Shown: positions 22,680-36,400, counted from the first letter of the stretch. The stretch is 64,000 bases of DNA from Metridium senile (GCA_949775045.1 OX459110.1:9288470-9352469); one strand, 5' to 3'. Notes: generated by a model not told the origin, from the sequence alone. Numbers and translations: made by a program.

Positions 22680-23154
22680 TTGTGTAATGTTCTGTTTTTA
22701 CATATAGCCCCTCCCCCCTTAATTTACCACACATGTGAAAACGTCCTTGTTTTACCACCACAGTTATAGCCTGAGGTTGCCATTTTTCCATTTGTTGTGT
22801 ATAGCAGAAACAATTACGAGAAAAAAGAAAGAAAAATAGGAAACCGGAAAAAAAAAACTAAATAGTTTTACTAAAGTTGTTCTCATTAATTAACCCGCGT
22901 GAAACAAAGTGTATAAATTGAAGCGTGATATTCAAATAACACGAAGAAAAAGAAAAACAACACGAAATGCCATTTTAATTAAGGCTCGGGCTTCCTTTGG
23001 AGAGCCTGAGTAACTAGTGCCGATAAATGCTTCGGATGACTCTTCGGATGCATGTTTCCAAGTAACTTGAGTTGAATAATTTTTTTTAATAAATGCGTCG
23101 GTGTTTGCACCAATTAGAGTAAAATGGTAGTTTTATAACTAGCGGCTATATAAC
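22680..23154. other. Intergenic DNA, no gene recognised
   Basis: AT-rich sequence with short A runs near 22850 and the word gcttcggatgactcttcgga near 23029. I see no gene or RNA in it. Confidence 0.5.
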
Positions 23155-23299
23155 TAGAGTACAAACACTAAAAGTGTGCAATACTTTGTACTATTTACCA
23201 CTAAATAGTGTTGATTAAACAATAGAGAACAAAAGAATTTGCATAATTTAGCAGTATTTAGTGGTACTTATGTTGCACACTTTTAGTATTTGTACTCTA
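23155..23299. mobile_element. MITE, 145 bp
   Basis: Inverted ends tagagtacaaacactaaaag and cttttagtatttgtactcta match over 27 bp with one mismatch. Central part also partly self-complementary (ccactaaatag / tatttagtgg). Non-coding. The flanks ctag/atat do not show a convincing duplication. Confidence 0.85.
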
Positions 23300-23489
23300 A
23301 TATGGACATAAATTTAATAGATTGAAATTTAGTGAAAGACAAAAGGATTTCTTTGTCTTCTAAATTTCCCTCATGTTGTATGCATAAGGAAAATTCGGGC
23401 TTCTAAAACCCTCGGAAGATAAAAGAATCGGCCGAGGTGATCATGGTATTATATGATAAATATTTGTTTCATTAACACTGCAACAACTT

Positions 23490-23720
23490 GTCAACCAAAA
23501 TATGCTATGAATTAATCTATAACAAGAGATAAAATATCGACTTCCTTTGCAGGCTTTAGAGTGTGCATGGATTGTAGCATTGATTGAGGCAGCGATTTGT
23601 TTAAAAAAATATGTATAATTTTTATAAATACATGAGTGATAATTGGAAATCGCGCGCGGTGATTGGTCGAGAAATTCACAGAAATAAGAAATGATCAGCT
23701 TTTCTGATTCTGAAGGCTGT
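23490..23720 (-). repeat. Dispersed repeat, copy related to 25735-25890
   Basis: On the minus strand it shares caatcaatgctacaatcc ... gcacactctaaagcctgcaa aggaag ... tctcttgttatagatt with the plus strand at about 25785-25880. Both give short open frames containing SKACKGSRYF or SEACKGSWYF, which come from the repeat. Family unknown. Confidence 0.55.
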
Positions 23721-24019
23721 TTAATTTTAATTTTTGACATAATACTTTTGTATTTAAATTAAAACAATTATCCACCTCAGGCTCAATGCATATCGGTGAA
23801 TGAAATATAACCTTCTCAATTCACTCCGGCCGTCTCGGTTATTATTCACTGATATTCACTTAGTTTGTATCAGTAATTTGTTAATTTTTCTATCGTTTCA
23901 GCAAATGCTTCTCTCTATATTTTTATTCTCTTGTTCTTCAGTTCTTTTATCGCTTTTCTTATCTTTTTCATCATCGATTGCGTGGCCTTTTTGCATGGAT
24001 TAATTTTAGGCCCTCTTCA

Positions 24020-24965
24020 AAATATCACGCGATTTTTCATTTATGACTTGCAGTCACGCGGCATCACGATCACAGATCACGTTTTTAAACATGTCTTAAA
24101 AGACATACATCACGTTTTTGAATCACATGACATGCAAACACACGAAAATCATTATGGTGCTAATTTGAACTTCAAATCTAGCGGTATCGCTTTATAAAAA
24201 CGTTTTCGTGCAAACCAGTTTTAACATGTAAATTAGCATATCTGTAAAATAACATGCTAATGAGGTGTGCGTGTTGCAAAATCATCCAATGAGTGGCGCG
24301 CTCGGTTAGCTTAAAACAATTCATCAAAATAAAACATGAGTGACAACGAAAACATTTATACATTTCCTCGAAACCACTTTTATCAATATATGATTTTCAA
24401 AGTGGCTTGTGGCTCAAGGAAAAATGAAAGCAAATTTAAATAGCTTGAAGCAACACCTCATTTCGAAAACGTTCTGTTGCAACAGGAAATCTAACTGTAG
24501 TCGAACCTAGAGCGGTACCTTGGAAACCATGCAGAGGGTTTCTTGATCTACAGGGTGGGGAAGAGGGGGGTACAAATCACGCGCTGTTTTTCATGATTTC
24601 ACGGATCACAGAGTTATACCGGCGTAAAGCGTTTTCACGAATCACAATTTTAAAACTGGCAATGTAAATTCTGTTGTTTCTACTAGGCAACGTTGTGCGC
24701 TTGTTAGACCGATAATTAACTGGATCTAACAGATATACAAAGAATAACACTGCTAGCAAAAAACGTCTCAGTTTACGCAACTGTTTATATGAAAAGCTGT
24801 CACGTTTCAAAGATCACCGATTCTGTAATCACAAGTCACGACAGTGAAAATCTGTAAATCACGGGTCACGGGCGAAGATGATTTCACGGATCACGGCTTA
24901 AATTTTTTGCTTTTCACGAATCACAGGCGAAATTTTGGGAGAATCACGGATCACGGAAAACCTCT
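24020..24965. repeat. Degenerate tcacggatcacg repeat
   Basis: Many spaced variants of tcacggatcac / tcacgaatcac occur, sparse at 24030-24130 and dense at 24590-24620 and 24830-24965. No fixed period is visible, so it is either an old satellite or a low-complexity transposon interior. Open frames here are unsupported. Confidence 0.6.
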
Positions 24966-25012
24966 TCCCTACCCTGGATCTACCTCCCCCCATCACCCCT
25001 TCCGTCCGCCCC

Positions 25013-25735
25013 TGCAACAAGATAGAAACAGCTGCCTAAGTTGGCGTATTGACTATATTCAATCAAAAAAAGTAAAATTGTGTTGTGTAGGGCGAAAGAA
25101 CGTCTGTTTTTTTCAGGCTAGGGTAGAGACAGTGTCTAGATCTCAATTTGCGTGTCGCGTGGTTGTTTCTCCATCTATACAGAATTATAAAAGTATTGCT
25201 CGATCGCGATTTGGGAGGGGGGGGGGGGATTTGCGCTAATCGCTCTTCACACAACCAAGAACTAAAGTCGATAGCTGGCGGTTTTCTTTGACAGCAAGCG
25301 AATATTTAAACTACTTAGACAATAAATCATTCTACAACATTGGAAATTCCGCTGTAGACACCCTCCCTACTGCATGCCCTAATTCCATATGCCCTTAAAG
25401 GCTCGTTAGCGCTAATAAACTCTAACTATTTATCTTTCCGCCGAGTGTCAGCCGAGTGTCTTGTCTAAATTGTTATGACGATGAAAAGTCTATAGGGTTA
25501 CTATAGTTACGAAAAGTAGCCTGAGTTATGCACAATACAATCGGGTAATAAGATCAAAACAAGCTAAAAAGATACAATATTATCATACGAATAACTATAC
25601 TATAAAAATCAAACATTACATATATTTGTCAAAAATTATACATTATATTAAAGTTTTATTATAATTTAGCTACGTATTATAATTGATTTGGTTATTTGTA
25701 CTCATATTCAAAGTTCATTCATTCATATCTGCTAC
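25013..25735 (+). repeat. Long dispersed repeat, copy 1
   Basis: Matches the reverse strand of 39185-40245 over its length, with about 85-90 percent identity by eye in blocks such as ttgtctaaattgttatgacg, gcctgagttatgcac and gtctagatctcaatttgcgt. Copy 2 additionally carries a tandem expansion and a palindromic insert. No transposase or reverse transcriptase was recognised in either; family unknown. Confidence 0.7.
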
Positions 25736-25933
25736 GCCATATCAGTTGGCGATTGATACTATGTACACCATTTCAAAAACCGTTGTCGCAATCAAAGCTA
25801 TATATATATACAGTGCATACTCTGAAGCCTGCAAAGGATCTTGGTATTTCTTCTCTTGTTATCGATTTATATCAAATTTGGCTGTGTGTGCTTGTATTAT
25901 ATGACCATAACAAGTTGTAAAACCTACACTCTT

Positions 25934-26440
25934 ATTATAGTGCAGAGGACTATGGGTATCTATGTGTACTTTACTACAACACAGGGATTTCATGGCCACA
26001 TCGCCACACTTGTCAATGTGTTATTGAAAAATGACTAGTAGTGCAGAGGACTATGGGTAACCTATTTATACTTTACTAGAACGCAGGGATTTCATGGCCA
26101 CATCGCCACACTTGTCAATGTGTTATTGAGAATTGACTAGTAGTGTAGGGGACTATGGGTAACCTATTTATACTATACTAGAACGCAGGGATTTCATGGC
26201 CACATCGCCACACTTGCATTCAATGTGTTATTGAGAATTGACTATAGTAGTGCAGAGGACTATGGGTAACCTATTTATACTTTACTAGAACGCAGGGATT
26301 TCATGGCCACATCGCCACACTTGCATTCAATGTGTTATTGAGATATGACTAGTAGTGCAGGGGACTATGGGTATCTATGTATACTTTACTAGAAGATAGA
26401 ATGTAAGAATTTAGTGGCCACAACACCACACTTGTCAATG
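25934..26440. repeat. Tandem array, about 105-bp unit, five copies
   Basis: Units contain agtgcagaggactatgggta, then ttatactttactagaacgca and gggatttcatggccacatcg. Copies begin near 25940, 26040, 26143, 26250 and 26354; the last is more diverged. Non-coding. Confidence 0.88.
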
Positions 26441-28110
26441 TGTCAGTTGACTGAATGAATTTTTAACGTATTAGATAATAGGAAAGGCGTGCTAATTGCA
26501 CTCTTAGAATTGAATATGTTTAATTCTAAGGGACGTACCCCAAGCAGCATATGAACATTTCCATAACAATAAAGGTCCAAAGGTGAATTATCATGTGTAC
26601 TGTAAGGTGCTTTTGATATTACATCATCTTTGAGCACTCACGCAACCGAAAAGACGAAAGGAAGAAGAAATGAAGGGAATGGAAGAGAACTCATAAATAA
26701 ATGATATATATAAGTGTTAATAAATTGTTAGAATAGTAAAATTTAAAGGTATATAAAAATAATGAATAATAATAATAACGGAATTTATTTAGCGCATATG
26801 TCGTGACTTCAAGCATGTTCAAGCTTAAGGCGCTTTACAAATATAAACACAAGAACTTAAAGCATGCATGCATGCATAAATACATAACAGCTAGCCGCGT
26901 GTTCTAAAAAGAATACTAAAATGAAAATGAAAGTTTAGTAATAATGAAATGCATGCACTGGAATCGTAAAACATAACATAAACAACTTAAAAGAGCCGTT
27001 ATCTGAAAATAGAATTAATAAAATGAAAGCTTATAATTAGATAATAATGAATTCGAAAGTACACTGGATACGTATAACAGTTATACAACAGATGTAAAAA
27101 ATTATTTTCGTTTTCTTTACTCTGAAGATGATTTCCGCTCAGGTTTGTCGAAACGTCAGACATCAACACCATGAGTCGTTCTCAAGACTACACCAGGACG
27201 CCGGGTCATGCCTCATCTACATCAATCTGACGGTTTGTGATGCAATTAATAACGAGGCAGTTACTAAACGAACACAGACGCACAAATGATAAATACAAAT
27301 ACTATATCAAGAAACCCTGTAGTTTCTAGGGTATAATGAAAAGGAATGACATTATAATCCGGCAAATAAATGGAAAGAAATATAAACCATAGAGGGAATA
27401 TGAAATAATCATTGACAATTAAAAACATCTTGAACATGGAAAAGTTCGCTATAGCGTGACTACCGTGGATGCCAGAGGTTTGAGAAGTTCAGTTACGATG
27501 TAAAGTACTTTCGAGGACTATTTTGTATTTTGTTTGTTTGTAGAGTATCGTTCCATAGCTCCGCGAATCGATCATCGTCGCTTCGCGACTCGTATTATTT
27601 CCCTATAAAAAAAAGCACCTCTGGAACCAGGGTAAGCGTGACTAGTTTGGTTACAAAACTGACAGTGTATTGATTGCGTGACTTCATACTCCAACTAATC
27701 AAATATTGTAGAATTTTAATTTAAAATACAAAAAAGCTTCATTCAACAGCAAAACGTTTTTAAATCAATAGGCAAAACCGGAGCTTTCAGTGCAATACTG
27801 ACTATCACAGGAACTATAGGAAAAAGCTATTTTTAAATCTAGTAACTATAAATGGTCTTTCACATTAAACAATGAAAATTCCTGTTATATTAAACGGGTA
27901 TTATAACAGGGAAATACCCGAGGGAAACCCCCTTCCGCTTCAATCCAGACATCCTTGAGTGAGAGGCGAGAAGAGTCACATTTCCTGTTATTCAGTGTTC
28001 AATCTTTTTCTGATAGTTTTTTTTTGTTGAACTGTTTAGTATAAGCTGTTCGTGTCTTTTTTGTTTACTTTCGCTGTTATTTAGAGTTATTTACTTTCGA
28101 TAGTATGATT
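26441..28110. other. Repeat-rich intergenic DNA
   Basis: Contains a dispersed word (ggaatttatttagcgcatat ... aaggcgctttacaaat, 26779-26841) that resembles SINE or LINE tails seen in many marine invertebrates, and at 27122-27158 ctgaagatgatttccgctca followed by gtcgaaacgtc, a diverged relative of the hammerhead-like box at 3182. No gene recognised. Confidence 0.45.
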
Positions 28111-28119
28111 CTCTTTGTT

Positions 28120-28450
28120 ATTGATGCAGCGTAAAAAAAACATATCCTTTCCCCCTCCCTCTAAGGTTTTATACAAATTCAGGTATTCGAAAAATGCATT
28201 GCGGTTTATCGCTAAAAAATTTCCCCAGCTCCCTCCCCCTAAGAAGAATCATTATGTATTGTTCTTTTGCATCAAAACTTTCTTTCACCCTCCCCCTAAG
28301 ATATAATACGGTATTTGAAAAATGCATTGCTCTTTTGCTAGCAAAAACTCTCCCAGCACCCTACTCCTACGGTGTAACGTTGTATCAAAAATGTTTCGTT
28401 ATTTTATTGGTTTATAAGGTCAAAAATATCATTTCCCTCTCTCCGTGAGT
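28120..28450. repeat. Degenerate tandem repeat of about 90-100 bp
   Basis: Three to four diverged units, each with ccctcccccta, a tat(c/a)aattc-like word, ttcgaaaaatgcattgc and ttttgctagcaaaaa-like sequence. Open frames through it are rich in Pro/Phe and unsupported. Confidence 0.6.
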
Positions 28451-28940
28451 TCAAATGTAGACCTTCAACATGGTCACAAATTGTTCTTTCTCCTCCCCTG
28501 TTAGTTAGAAATAAACAATCATACGTGCCACGACGTCCAATCAGCTACGTGTTATCATTCACTCGCTTCAATGACCAGACACGAGCTTCTACAAAAACAC
28601 ACTTTAGTCGCTCAAAATACCCCGAATGTCTCCAAAAATAAAACCTTCAAATCCCATAAACTCTAGTTATTTTTCTGGAGTGAGAATTAACCGTTCAAAC
28701 GAAAACAGACAATCGAAATTTGAGCCGAAAATGAAGATTATAAGACGAGAAGGTCAGGGTTATTTTAGAACCGGATATCACGTGGTTGTGTATGACGCAA
28801 GAGTTGGACGAAATGAGCATGCGCAGTTGTGGTGTGATGGTAAAGCTGCTGGAAGCGAAATCACGAGGCGAGAGGACGTATAACATCGAAAGGCTTGTTT
28901 GAAACCCTTGTTTTTGTTGAATTATCGCGAGATAAACATC
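28451..28940 (+). promoter_or_regulatory. Upstream region / probable 5' UTR of 4E-BP
   Basis: This stretch lies immediately before the 4E-BP start codon. It holds an 85-codon open frame (28629-28883) with no recognised domain; it might be an upstream ORF if transcription starts early. No TATA box could be assigned with confidence. Confidence 0.35.
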
Positions 28941-31900
28941 ATGAATGGTCTAGATACTGCAAGCCGATCTCCTCTATCAAGAGCGATTCCTTCCAGACGT
29001 ATTCCAGTGCACGATCCGTCTCATATGCCTCATGATTACAGTACAACGCCTGGTGGGACGATCTACAGCACGACTCCCGGAGGTAAATGCGAACCTTTTT
29101 TCATTCTCCTTGCTTTTTTGCAAACCTATATTCCGCAATTTCACACTGAATTTAATCAATCAGGCGTTCAAGTTCTTTGTTATTACGTTTGGCTTCCATC
29201 TTGATGTAGTTATGGACTGTTTTTGGAGCTTTTAATTCCCAAACAAATGATCGAATTGGCATGCAAAATTTGCGAGATTGAGCATTGTTTTGGGGGCCAT
29301 TTCGACAACTAGCGGTCTTAAAATGCAGCTCACTGTCTCAAGGGTTCTGCTTAGCAGTAATTTAGGTCAATTACTTTTAGAATTAGAGTTTTTCTGTGCA
29401 AAGTCGTTCGAGAAAGAGCTAATTGAACGAACTCGAAATAACTGCGTCATCGCTCGTTTGCAGCAATTTAGCTCTACGCAAGACCAGAAAACAGCTCCTA
29501 ATCTTCTATGCGATGATTTTAAACCAAATAAATCAAAAACTCTATCATAAATAGTATTTTTTTTTTTTTATTCTGGCCAATTTCCAAAATTTCGTGTTAT
29601 GTATTGAAAATGTACATTGTGCGTCATTGATTTGGCTAAAAGCTATCGTCCGCTAATTTCAACATTTACTGTTAATTTTGCAAATTAAGCATTTATTATA
29701 GGGAATTTCCCTTTCGTAAGGTTATTTAGCTTCAGGGTTGCTATTTTTGGAGTGACTTTTTCAACGCACTAACGCAAGAGTTGACAATGTTTTGGTTTTA
29801 ATGTAAACATTAACCACGTGTTTAGAAGTGCGAAGGTTCAATTGTTACACATAATCCCCCCTATGATGGTATTGTCCAATCAGAATGGGATGTCTTCGTC
29901 CTATTGTGAACTTGTTTAGAGTTTTGAATAAATACATACAAATTGCTTATGACATTTTGATAAATTATATGTACTTATTTCATATTTGTTAATAAATCCA
30001 TCTCTGAAAGTTTTCTAACCAGAGTAAGCTCAATTTTTGCCACCATTTCATTGCTTATTATGTTTTTTTTTTCCATAAAATATATATTATTAATGTATAA
30101 TATTTTAACTTCTAACTATTATATTGTTTTGAAATGTTAAACACATTTTTTTGGTCAAAATTATCCAAACCTTTCTATACAAGACCTAAAAAAACTGGAA
30201 TTTTCTCTAAATCAGGCAATGTTTTTGGTCTTAACGTTTTCCAAAGCTGCAAATAGAACCCCATTAAACAGAACATTCTTCTTCATCCCAGTGCTGCCCG
30301 GTAAAGGAGTTTCATTGTAGTATTAAAAAAAAAAAACATAAAATACCTTTAACATTAAATTATTACACTTTTCCATTGATTCTAAAGCCTGGTTCCCATA
30401 TAATCACTGAGATTGCTGCGAAAGTGTTTTCGCTTTTGTGAAATGATAAAAATATCACTGCTGTCTGAAGGTGGAAGATTTGATTTGACAAAATATATCT
30501 GGTCATGAACTTGTAATAAGTATCCATTTTGTTTACATAATCACAAAGAACTCTCTGAGCTATATTCTGATAGCTGAACATGATTTTCGGCAATCATAGA
30601 GATCATATGGAACCACAGTCAAATGTAAAAGTGAACAATGTATTATTTTTGAACTTAATTTTTTGTCAAGATACAGGTTGAAGGTTTAAAAACTTTTTAT
30701 TTTGTTTCTCCAGAAAAACAAATTTTAAAACTCCTTGCAGAGATTTTCTATGTAAACTACTAGGAAACTAAAGCATTTTATAAAGCCATCTTTTTCAATC
30801 ATCACCTTTTCATTCAGAAAGTGAAATGTGTTAATTATTTCATGTAAAGTAGATATTTCTAGACTTTTCCTCAGCTGTCAGATTACATAATGATAATATA
30901 AACAATGATAATAATTCAATAATCTTATTGATTGTACTCAATAAGATTGAACAGTAGAATTAATATTATCTTGTGTAGCCATTAGTACGAAAAAAATGAG
31001 TTTCCATACACGTAAACTCGAACTTTAAAATTGATTTTTAAAATGTATTTTAATAAATTTATAAAGGTTATTAATCACTTTTTCTATACATATTAACTTG
31101 AACTTTTTTTAAAAAAAGATTTATAAATGTATTTTAATCAATGTATAAAGGACTTGAACTTTAAAATTGATTTATTAATGTATTTTAATAAAATTGTCAA
31201 GTTTGTTCATCGTGGATTTGAGATAAGAAAGAGTGTTATTCATTTGTCATATGTATGACCAAACCTTTGACATTCACAAGGCAAACAAGCAACATTCTTC
31301 TTAAATGTATTTTACTAATTCACGTACAGGTGAAATTTGCTTAGCTAGATCTGTATGAGATGTAAAACATACAACCAAAGGAAAAAATTAATGTATTTAG
31401 GATCTTGCCAACTATGTTTAATTGTGTTACCTCCTTTTTCCTTTTACTAAGGTTATTCTTTTCATTTGGGGGGGGGGGGGGGGGGGGGGGGGCAGGAAAG
31501 CTCATGGAATTTTCTAGATTCCTAAAGTAGTGAGGTGTTGTCATAGTTTTTTTTTAGGTAAACAAGGGTTTTATTAGAAGAGAAATAATAATATGTCCAA
31601 ATTTGCATGCTCTGATTCAAATTGTAAAACTTAATAACAATAACTTCTTATTTCAATTTGAAAATATTGCTATTATGTTTTGGTACAATGAAATAGTATA
31701 AAATGCAACAGACCTTTGTCATGAATAGCAGTTAAAACTCTTCGACAATGATGAAATAACTTTTACAATTAAATAAATATAATATTTTAGCATTATCATA
31801 AAATAGCATTCATTCTTATTTCAATTTGAAAATATTGCTATTATGTTTTGGTACAATAATGAAATAGTATAAAATGCAACAGACCTTTGTCATAAATAGC

Positions 31901-32789
31901 AGAAAATAACTTTTACAATTAAATAAATATAATATTTTAGCATTCTCATAAAATAGCATTCATGCTGCTCTGTCCAAAATTCCAACAAAGTTATGCTAAA
32001 TTTAAAAAAAATATTATTGCTATAACAAAATAGTTATTTATACATAGTTTGTGTGGCTTAAATTAACATTGACACTTTCTGTTGCTTGACAGGAACGCGT
32101 ATAATCTATGAGCGCAAGTTCTTAATGGAGTTGAGAAATTCACCCCTAGCTAAGACACCACCCGTTGATTTACCAGTTATTCCAGGGGTGACTTGTTCAG
32201 CCGATACCAAAGTAGAAGAGCTCAGAAAGGCTGTCCCAGAGCCTAAACCCATAGCAGGTTGGAATGATTATTGATAATATTGTCATTTTCAACTATTCAC
32301 TGTCATACGTAGAGATATAAAATGAAATAAATAAATCACTTTTTTAACGGTTCAATGTATTTAGCATGCAGACACACTCAGACTCACACTCACTACCTCA
32401 ACGTTAAATATTTTGGCAATGCACAACTCTGCTCAGATGTTCATTTTGTGATGTTTTCATTTTTATGGTTGAAGAAAATTACCACCAACTTTGTCATCAT
32501 TTTATTGTCATTGTCAACATTAATGTCATCATAATACAAATGATCATTAATACTGCCAACATTATAGACACATATTGCTCACTATTCTGTGGCAATCATC
32601 ATCATACACGTCATTATTATCATTGATCAAAATGTGCTAATAATAAACTAACCGTACACTCTATGATGCTTTTATATGATTCATTTTAAATGCATTGTTT
32701 TTTTAACATCTTACTTTATATTCTCATCCATTCATCAACTCATTTCTTGTATTGCAGAGGAGGATGAGCAGTTTCAGATGGAGATCTAA
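28941..32789 (+). CDS. EIF4EBP: Eukaryotic initiation factor 4E-binding protein (4E-BP)
   Basis: 4E-BP binds eIF4E in the cytoplasm and blocks cap-dependent translation; TOR phosphorylation releases it. Three exons read in one frame: 28941-29082, 32093-32257 and 32758-32789 (stop TAA), giving 112 residues, close to the usual 115-120. All functional motifs are present: RAIP in the N-terminal part, the paired sites DYSTTPGG and YSTTPGG (human T37 and T46), the eIF4E-binding motif YERKFLM (Y-x4-L-hydrophobic), RNSP (S65) and KTPP (T70), and the C-terminal TOS motif FQMEI, here with Q and E where human has E and D. Both splice joins fall inside Gly codons and restore the motifs exactly. Donors are GTAAAT and the weak GTTGGA. 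The 3-kb first intron is repeat-rich. The gene looks intact. Confidence 0.96.
30975..31200. repeat. Short tandem-like repeats in 4E-BP intron 1
   Basis: Three spaced copies of cttgaactttaaaattgatt followed by tgtattttaataaa. AT-rich, non-coding. Confidence 0.55.
31469..31493. repeat. Poly-G run
   Basis: About 24 consecutive G residues in 4E-BP intron 1. Length is likely unstable and hard to assemble. Confidence 0.95.
31635..31970. repeat. Tandem duplication of about 165 bp in 4E-BP intron 1
   Basis: ttcttatttcaatttgaaaa ... aataaatataatattttagc occurs at about 31645-31800 and 31815-31962. The second copy lacks about 25 bp (ttaaaactcttcgacaatgatg). Recent, non-coding. Confidence 0.88.
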
Positions 32790-33345
32790 CAACATCACTA
32801 CCGTATGCTTCTATACCAGTAAACTTGTGCCATGTACTTGATGACTAGTGTGAAGCATAATGTTTTATGTGCATTTGTTGTTGGGGTGTAAATAAGTTCT
32901 GTGTGAGTCCAATATAACGTGCCTGAAACCGCACACAAAAACATCACAAAAATCAAGCATGAAAAAAATACCAAAAAACAAAGCATTTAAACCTAGAAAA
33001 GATGGCTTATGTGGCCAAAGAAATGAAGTCCAAATGACTGCTGTACAGATAATTGACTCTTTATTTTTATTATTAATTATTAATTATAATAATTACCTTA
33101 TTCTAGAAGGTTTGATCATTCAATTCCAACTTATTTCTGTTTTCTGTTAGCTATAGAATATTTGATCATGCATTAGTGTTTGTTGATTTCATGCTTCTAG
33201 AACCATTGATCTTGAATTTGGACTTCAATTCTTTACTTAATCAAGCCTTAAAGTCATTGTATTTTTGTTCATGTGATTGAACTAGTTTGGCAGCCAGAAA
33301 ATCAACCAAAGATTACCGATTTGCTATCTCAAATATGAGAAAACA

Positions 33346-33351
33346 AATAAA
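33346..33351 (+). terminator. Probable polyadenylation signal of 4E-BP
   Basis: AATAAA lies 557 bp after the 4E-BP stop, in a region without other features, and just before the left end of the DDE-like element at 33430. Earlier weaker variants exist, so this is the likeliest rather than the proven site. Confidence 0.4.
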
Positions 33352-33429
33352 TCAAAATTCAATTAAGTATTTGATGTAAATATAACAATGAGTCTTACAT
33401 TTTAAAATTTTATAACTTCATTCCATCAA

Positions 33430-36400
33430 GATGAGTTGCACAATCAAGCCTACATTTTGTGTTACATTGGGCTAAAACAAAAATCTCTTAATTTCAACCT
33501 CTTCTTTGGTTTTATTACTGAGAAATCACCATTGATTAATATTTCTGTTTGAAAAATGAAAATATTTACAATATTTGGCTAATTATAGCTAACTTTAGTT
33601 TTACCCATAATTCCTTGCGGGCGTGGTACTTTTTGGTAGATTTTATGAAAAGGTATATATATTTGTCAAACTAAGTAAAAACCAATTTAATAATGTTTCT
33701 TAAATTTATAAAGAGGCTATTATTTCTTCATTCTCTCTCAAAGGCAGTTTATGAATCATTTTTCTTCCCTTTTTCTTTACTGTTAGCTCACCACAGATGT
33801 GGCGGACTGTGGCAGCATAAACAACCGCAGTGTGCTTTGTATCAAGGGTGAATGTCATGTCATGAATATTGTCTCTCAGGTAAAAGTTTCCCTTAAGAAC
33901 CTGCTCTCCCCTTAATGCTGTGACCTGATAGTCATCAGTAAAGTTGCTTTCAAGCTCCTCTACCCCCTCAGATGTGACTTTCAAAAGATAGAAATCATAC
34001 ATTGGGTCATCATCTGCTGCAATGGCCACGGTACTACCATTTGTAGCTAGGTCAGCTATATGAGATGCTGTGTCATAATCAAGGATATTCTCCTCTCTGG
34101 CTTGCCTGGTGGTTGCTACTGATCCATCTCTTGCAATGTTCACCTCTTTCCAGTCATCCAGCCATGCCTTGTTTGTACAATGACTTTCATCATCAGCAAT
34201 ACAGCTTATGCAGTAGCAGGAGCGGTATCTAATCGACACTTGTTCTTGCTGGGCTAGAGACTTTACGCAGTGCCATTTCCTGATACCTTTGACTTCCTTA
34301 AACTTTCTCCCCTCTCTATTTCTAGCAACAGCATTTTCCCCCTCAGATGGTACATGGAAGAATACCCTGCGCCTTAGGTGCACTGCATTTGCTCGGGCTG
34401 TAAAGGTTGAAGTAGGCTGTGTGAAGTTTGCCTCAAGGTATTCATACATGGCCTTGGCACTGTTGATGGTGGCAGTTCTGTTGAGAACTGCTTTGCTAAT
34501 CTTTTGCTTCACATGTGAGCCAGCTGCATCTTGCTCTCCTTTGGCATGGGAGGTTTCAAAGTAGTTCCTTTGAATGGGGAAGCCAAAATCAGCAAGCGAG
34601 CAAGAGACATCACCAACACAGTGCCTTGATTTATACTGAGCAGCACATCCATCTGTAAACTCATGCATCTTTTTTACATCATAGTTAATCTGGTTCAAAT
34701 ATCCCTGCACAAGTTGCTGCACCTTATGCACACTATCCTGGTCTTGCACTGTATCATCCGAGATTACAAACATGTGTTCCTTTATGATGTTGGGTTTTTC
34801 CTCAGTACTACATTCATCATCAAAGGCTTCCACTGCATGGCGGTAGAGGATGGTGACATGAAGTGACACTTTTGCTACATCAAAGTATTCCGACTGTATC
34901 TCATCTTGTTGCCTGCATGAGTAACCTTCAGAATAGTCGTGTACACATACTGCATGGCCAATTGGGAGATTTTCTAGGAGACTGTCCATTTGTTCGCGTT
35001 GCCATCTTGCCATGAAAGTATGATAAGGGTAGTCTCGAAGAAGCTCTTTAAAGAACTCAAACAACTCACAAGGTGAGGTTTCCCTTGGCACAAGACTTAT
35101 CTTTTTCTTTTCTTGACCATTGGAGAGAAATTTACCTGTTGGTATATATTCATAGCGTGACCAGCGCACAGTCCCCTCTTGTAAAATTTCCTCGGGCAGC
35201 AGTTCTAACTTGTCAACGCCACAAGACTCGCACTGTCGTTCCAAGCACTTGATCGGGTGGTATGTGTTGCCTTCTTGTTTGGGGCAGAGTGTCTTTTCTG
35301 CAACTTCAGTAAGAGATGTCCATATAATGGAATCGTCATCAGTGCTGATCTCGCGGTTTTTCAGAGTTTCTTTTCTAAATTTAAGACAAGTGCCAAAAAC
35401 GATCTTCGCCTCGACATGTTTTCGACAAAGACACGATTTTCGGTCTCTCTCTCTGGCCTGTTTAACAAAAAAGGGTTTGAGACTTTCAAATTTCCTTTGC
35501 TTCACTGTCACCTCAGGGTGGAGCTCTTTAAATTCTTGGTAGGCCTCTGTCTGCGTCTTTTCAAGAACATGCTTGGCGTGCCTGATGTATTCTTTTTTCC
35601 CAATACGTTTCTTGGTAAAGTCTTTCTTGTCCCCTGTTGGCCGGCTAGCTGTGTTTGACCAGTAATTAAAAATCTTCTTTTTATTCTCCTCAGAAAGAGC
35701 GTCTTTTCGGACTTTGCGCTTAATATACAGCCAGCTTGCTTTGTCATCTTTCAAAATTTCTTCGCGCGTCTTTATAGCCTTGCTAATACTTCTGTCATTG
35801 AGGTTAATTAATTTCCCCAATGATTTTTTAGCTCTAGATTTTTTCACGCTATCGCCAAATGCGAGAGATTTAAAAGCTCTAAAAGCGGCTCTTTTCTCAA
35901 GTGATCCGGACTTCTTTACTTCGTTTATTCCAGTTGATATGTCGGACGCAAGAGCTTTGAGAGTATTGACATCTCGTTCTTCTTCTGGTGTTCTCAAAAC
36001 TCCACGGTTGGCGAGAATTTTACGAGTTCTTGGACTGCCTACAAGGTTTTGTATTATATCAGCTTTTTTGATAGGCGTAGCCGGAAGTTTTCCCTTAACT
36101 TTATCGGTAGCACGCTTTTTTGATGTCCGATTAGGAAATCCGCCGTCCTTGTCTTGAGTCTGAACTAGTCCTTCTTGCTGCTTTTGTTCTCTGTATTTTC
36201 TGACTCTTTCTCTGGTCTGCTCTCTAATCTTTTCTCTCCTTCTTTGGCTTTCTTCCACGGCAGCTTGTCTCCTTTCTTTTACTTTGTCTTTGAGTTCACG
36301 TCTTTTCAAATCGTTTCTGGTTCGTGTCTGCTGCTTGAAAAGGTCTCGTTTATCTTGACGTTGTTTCTTGACTTGTTCGATTTTTCTTTCTCGATTTTTG

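Noticed and set aside
28629..28883. 85-codon frame upstream of 4E-BP as a separate gene
   Set aside because: No recognisable domain and adjacent to the 4E-BP start; more likely 5' UTR or promoter, at best an upstream ORF.
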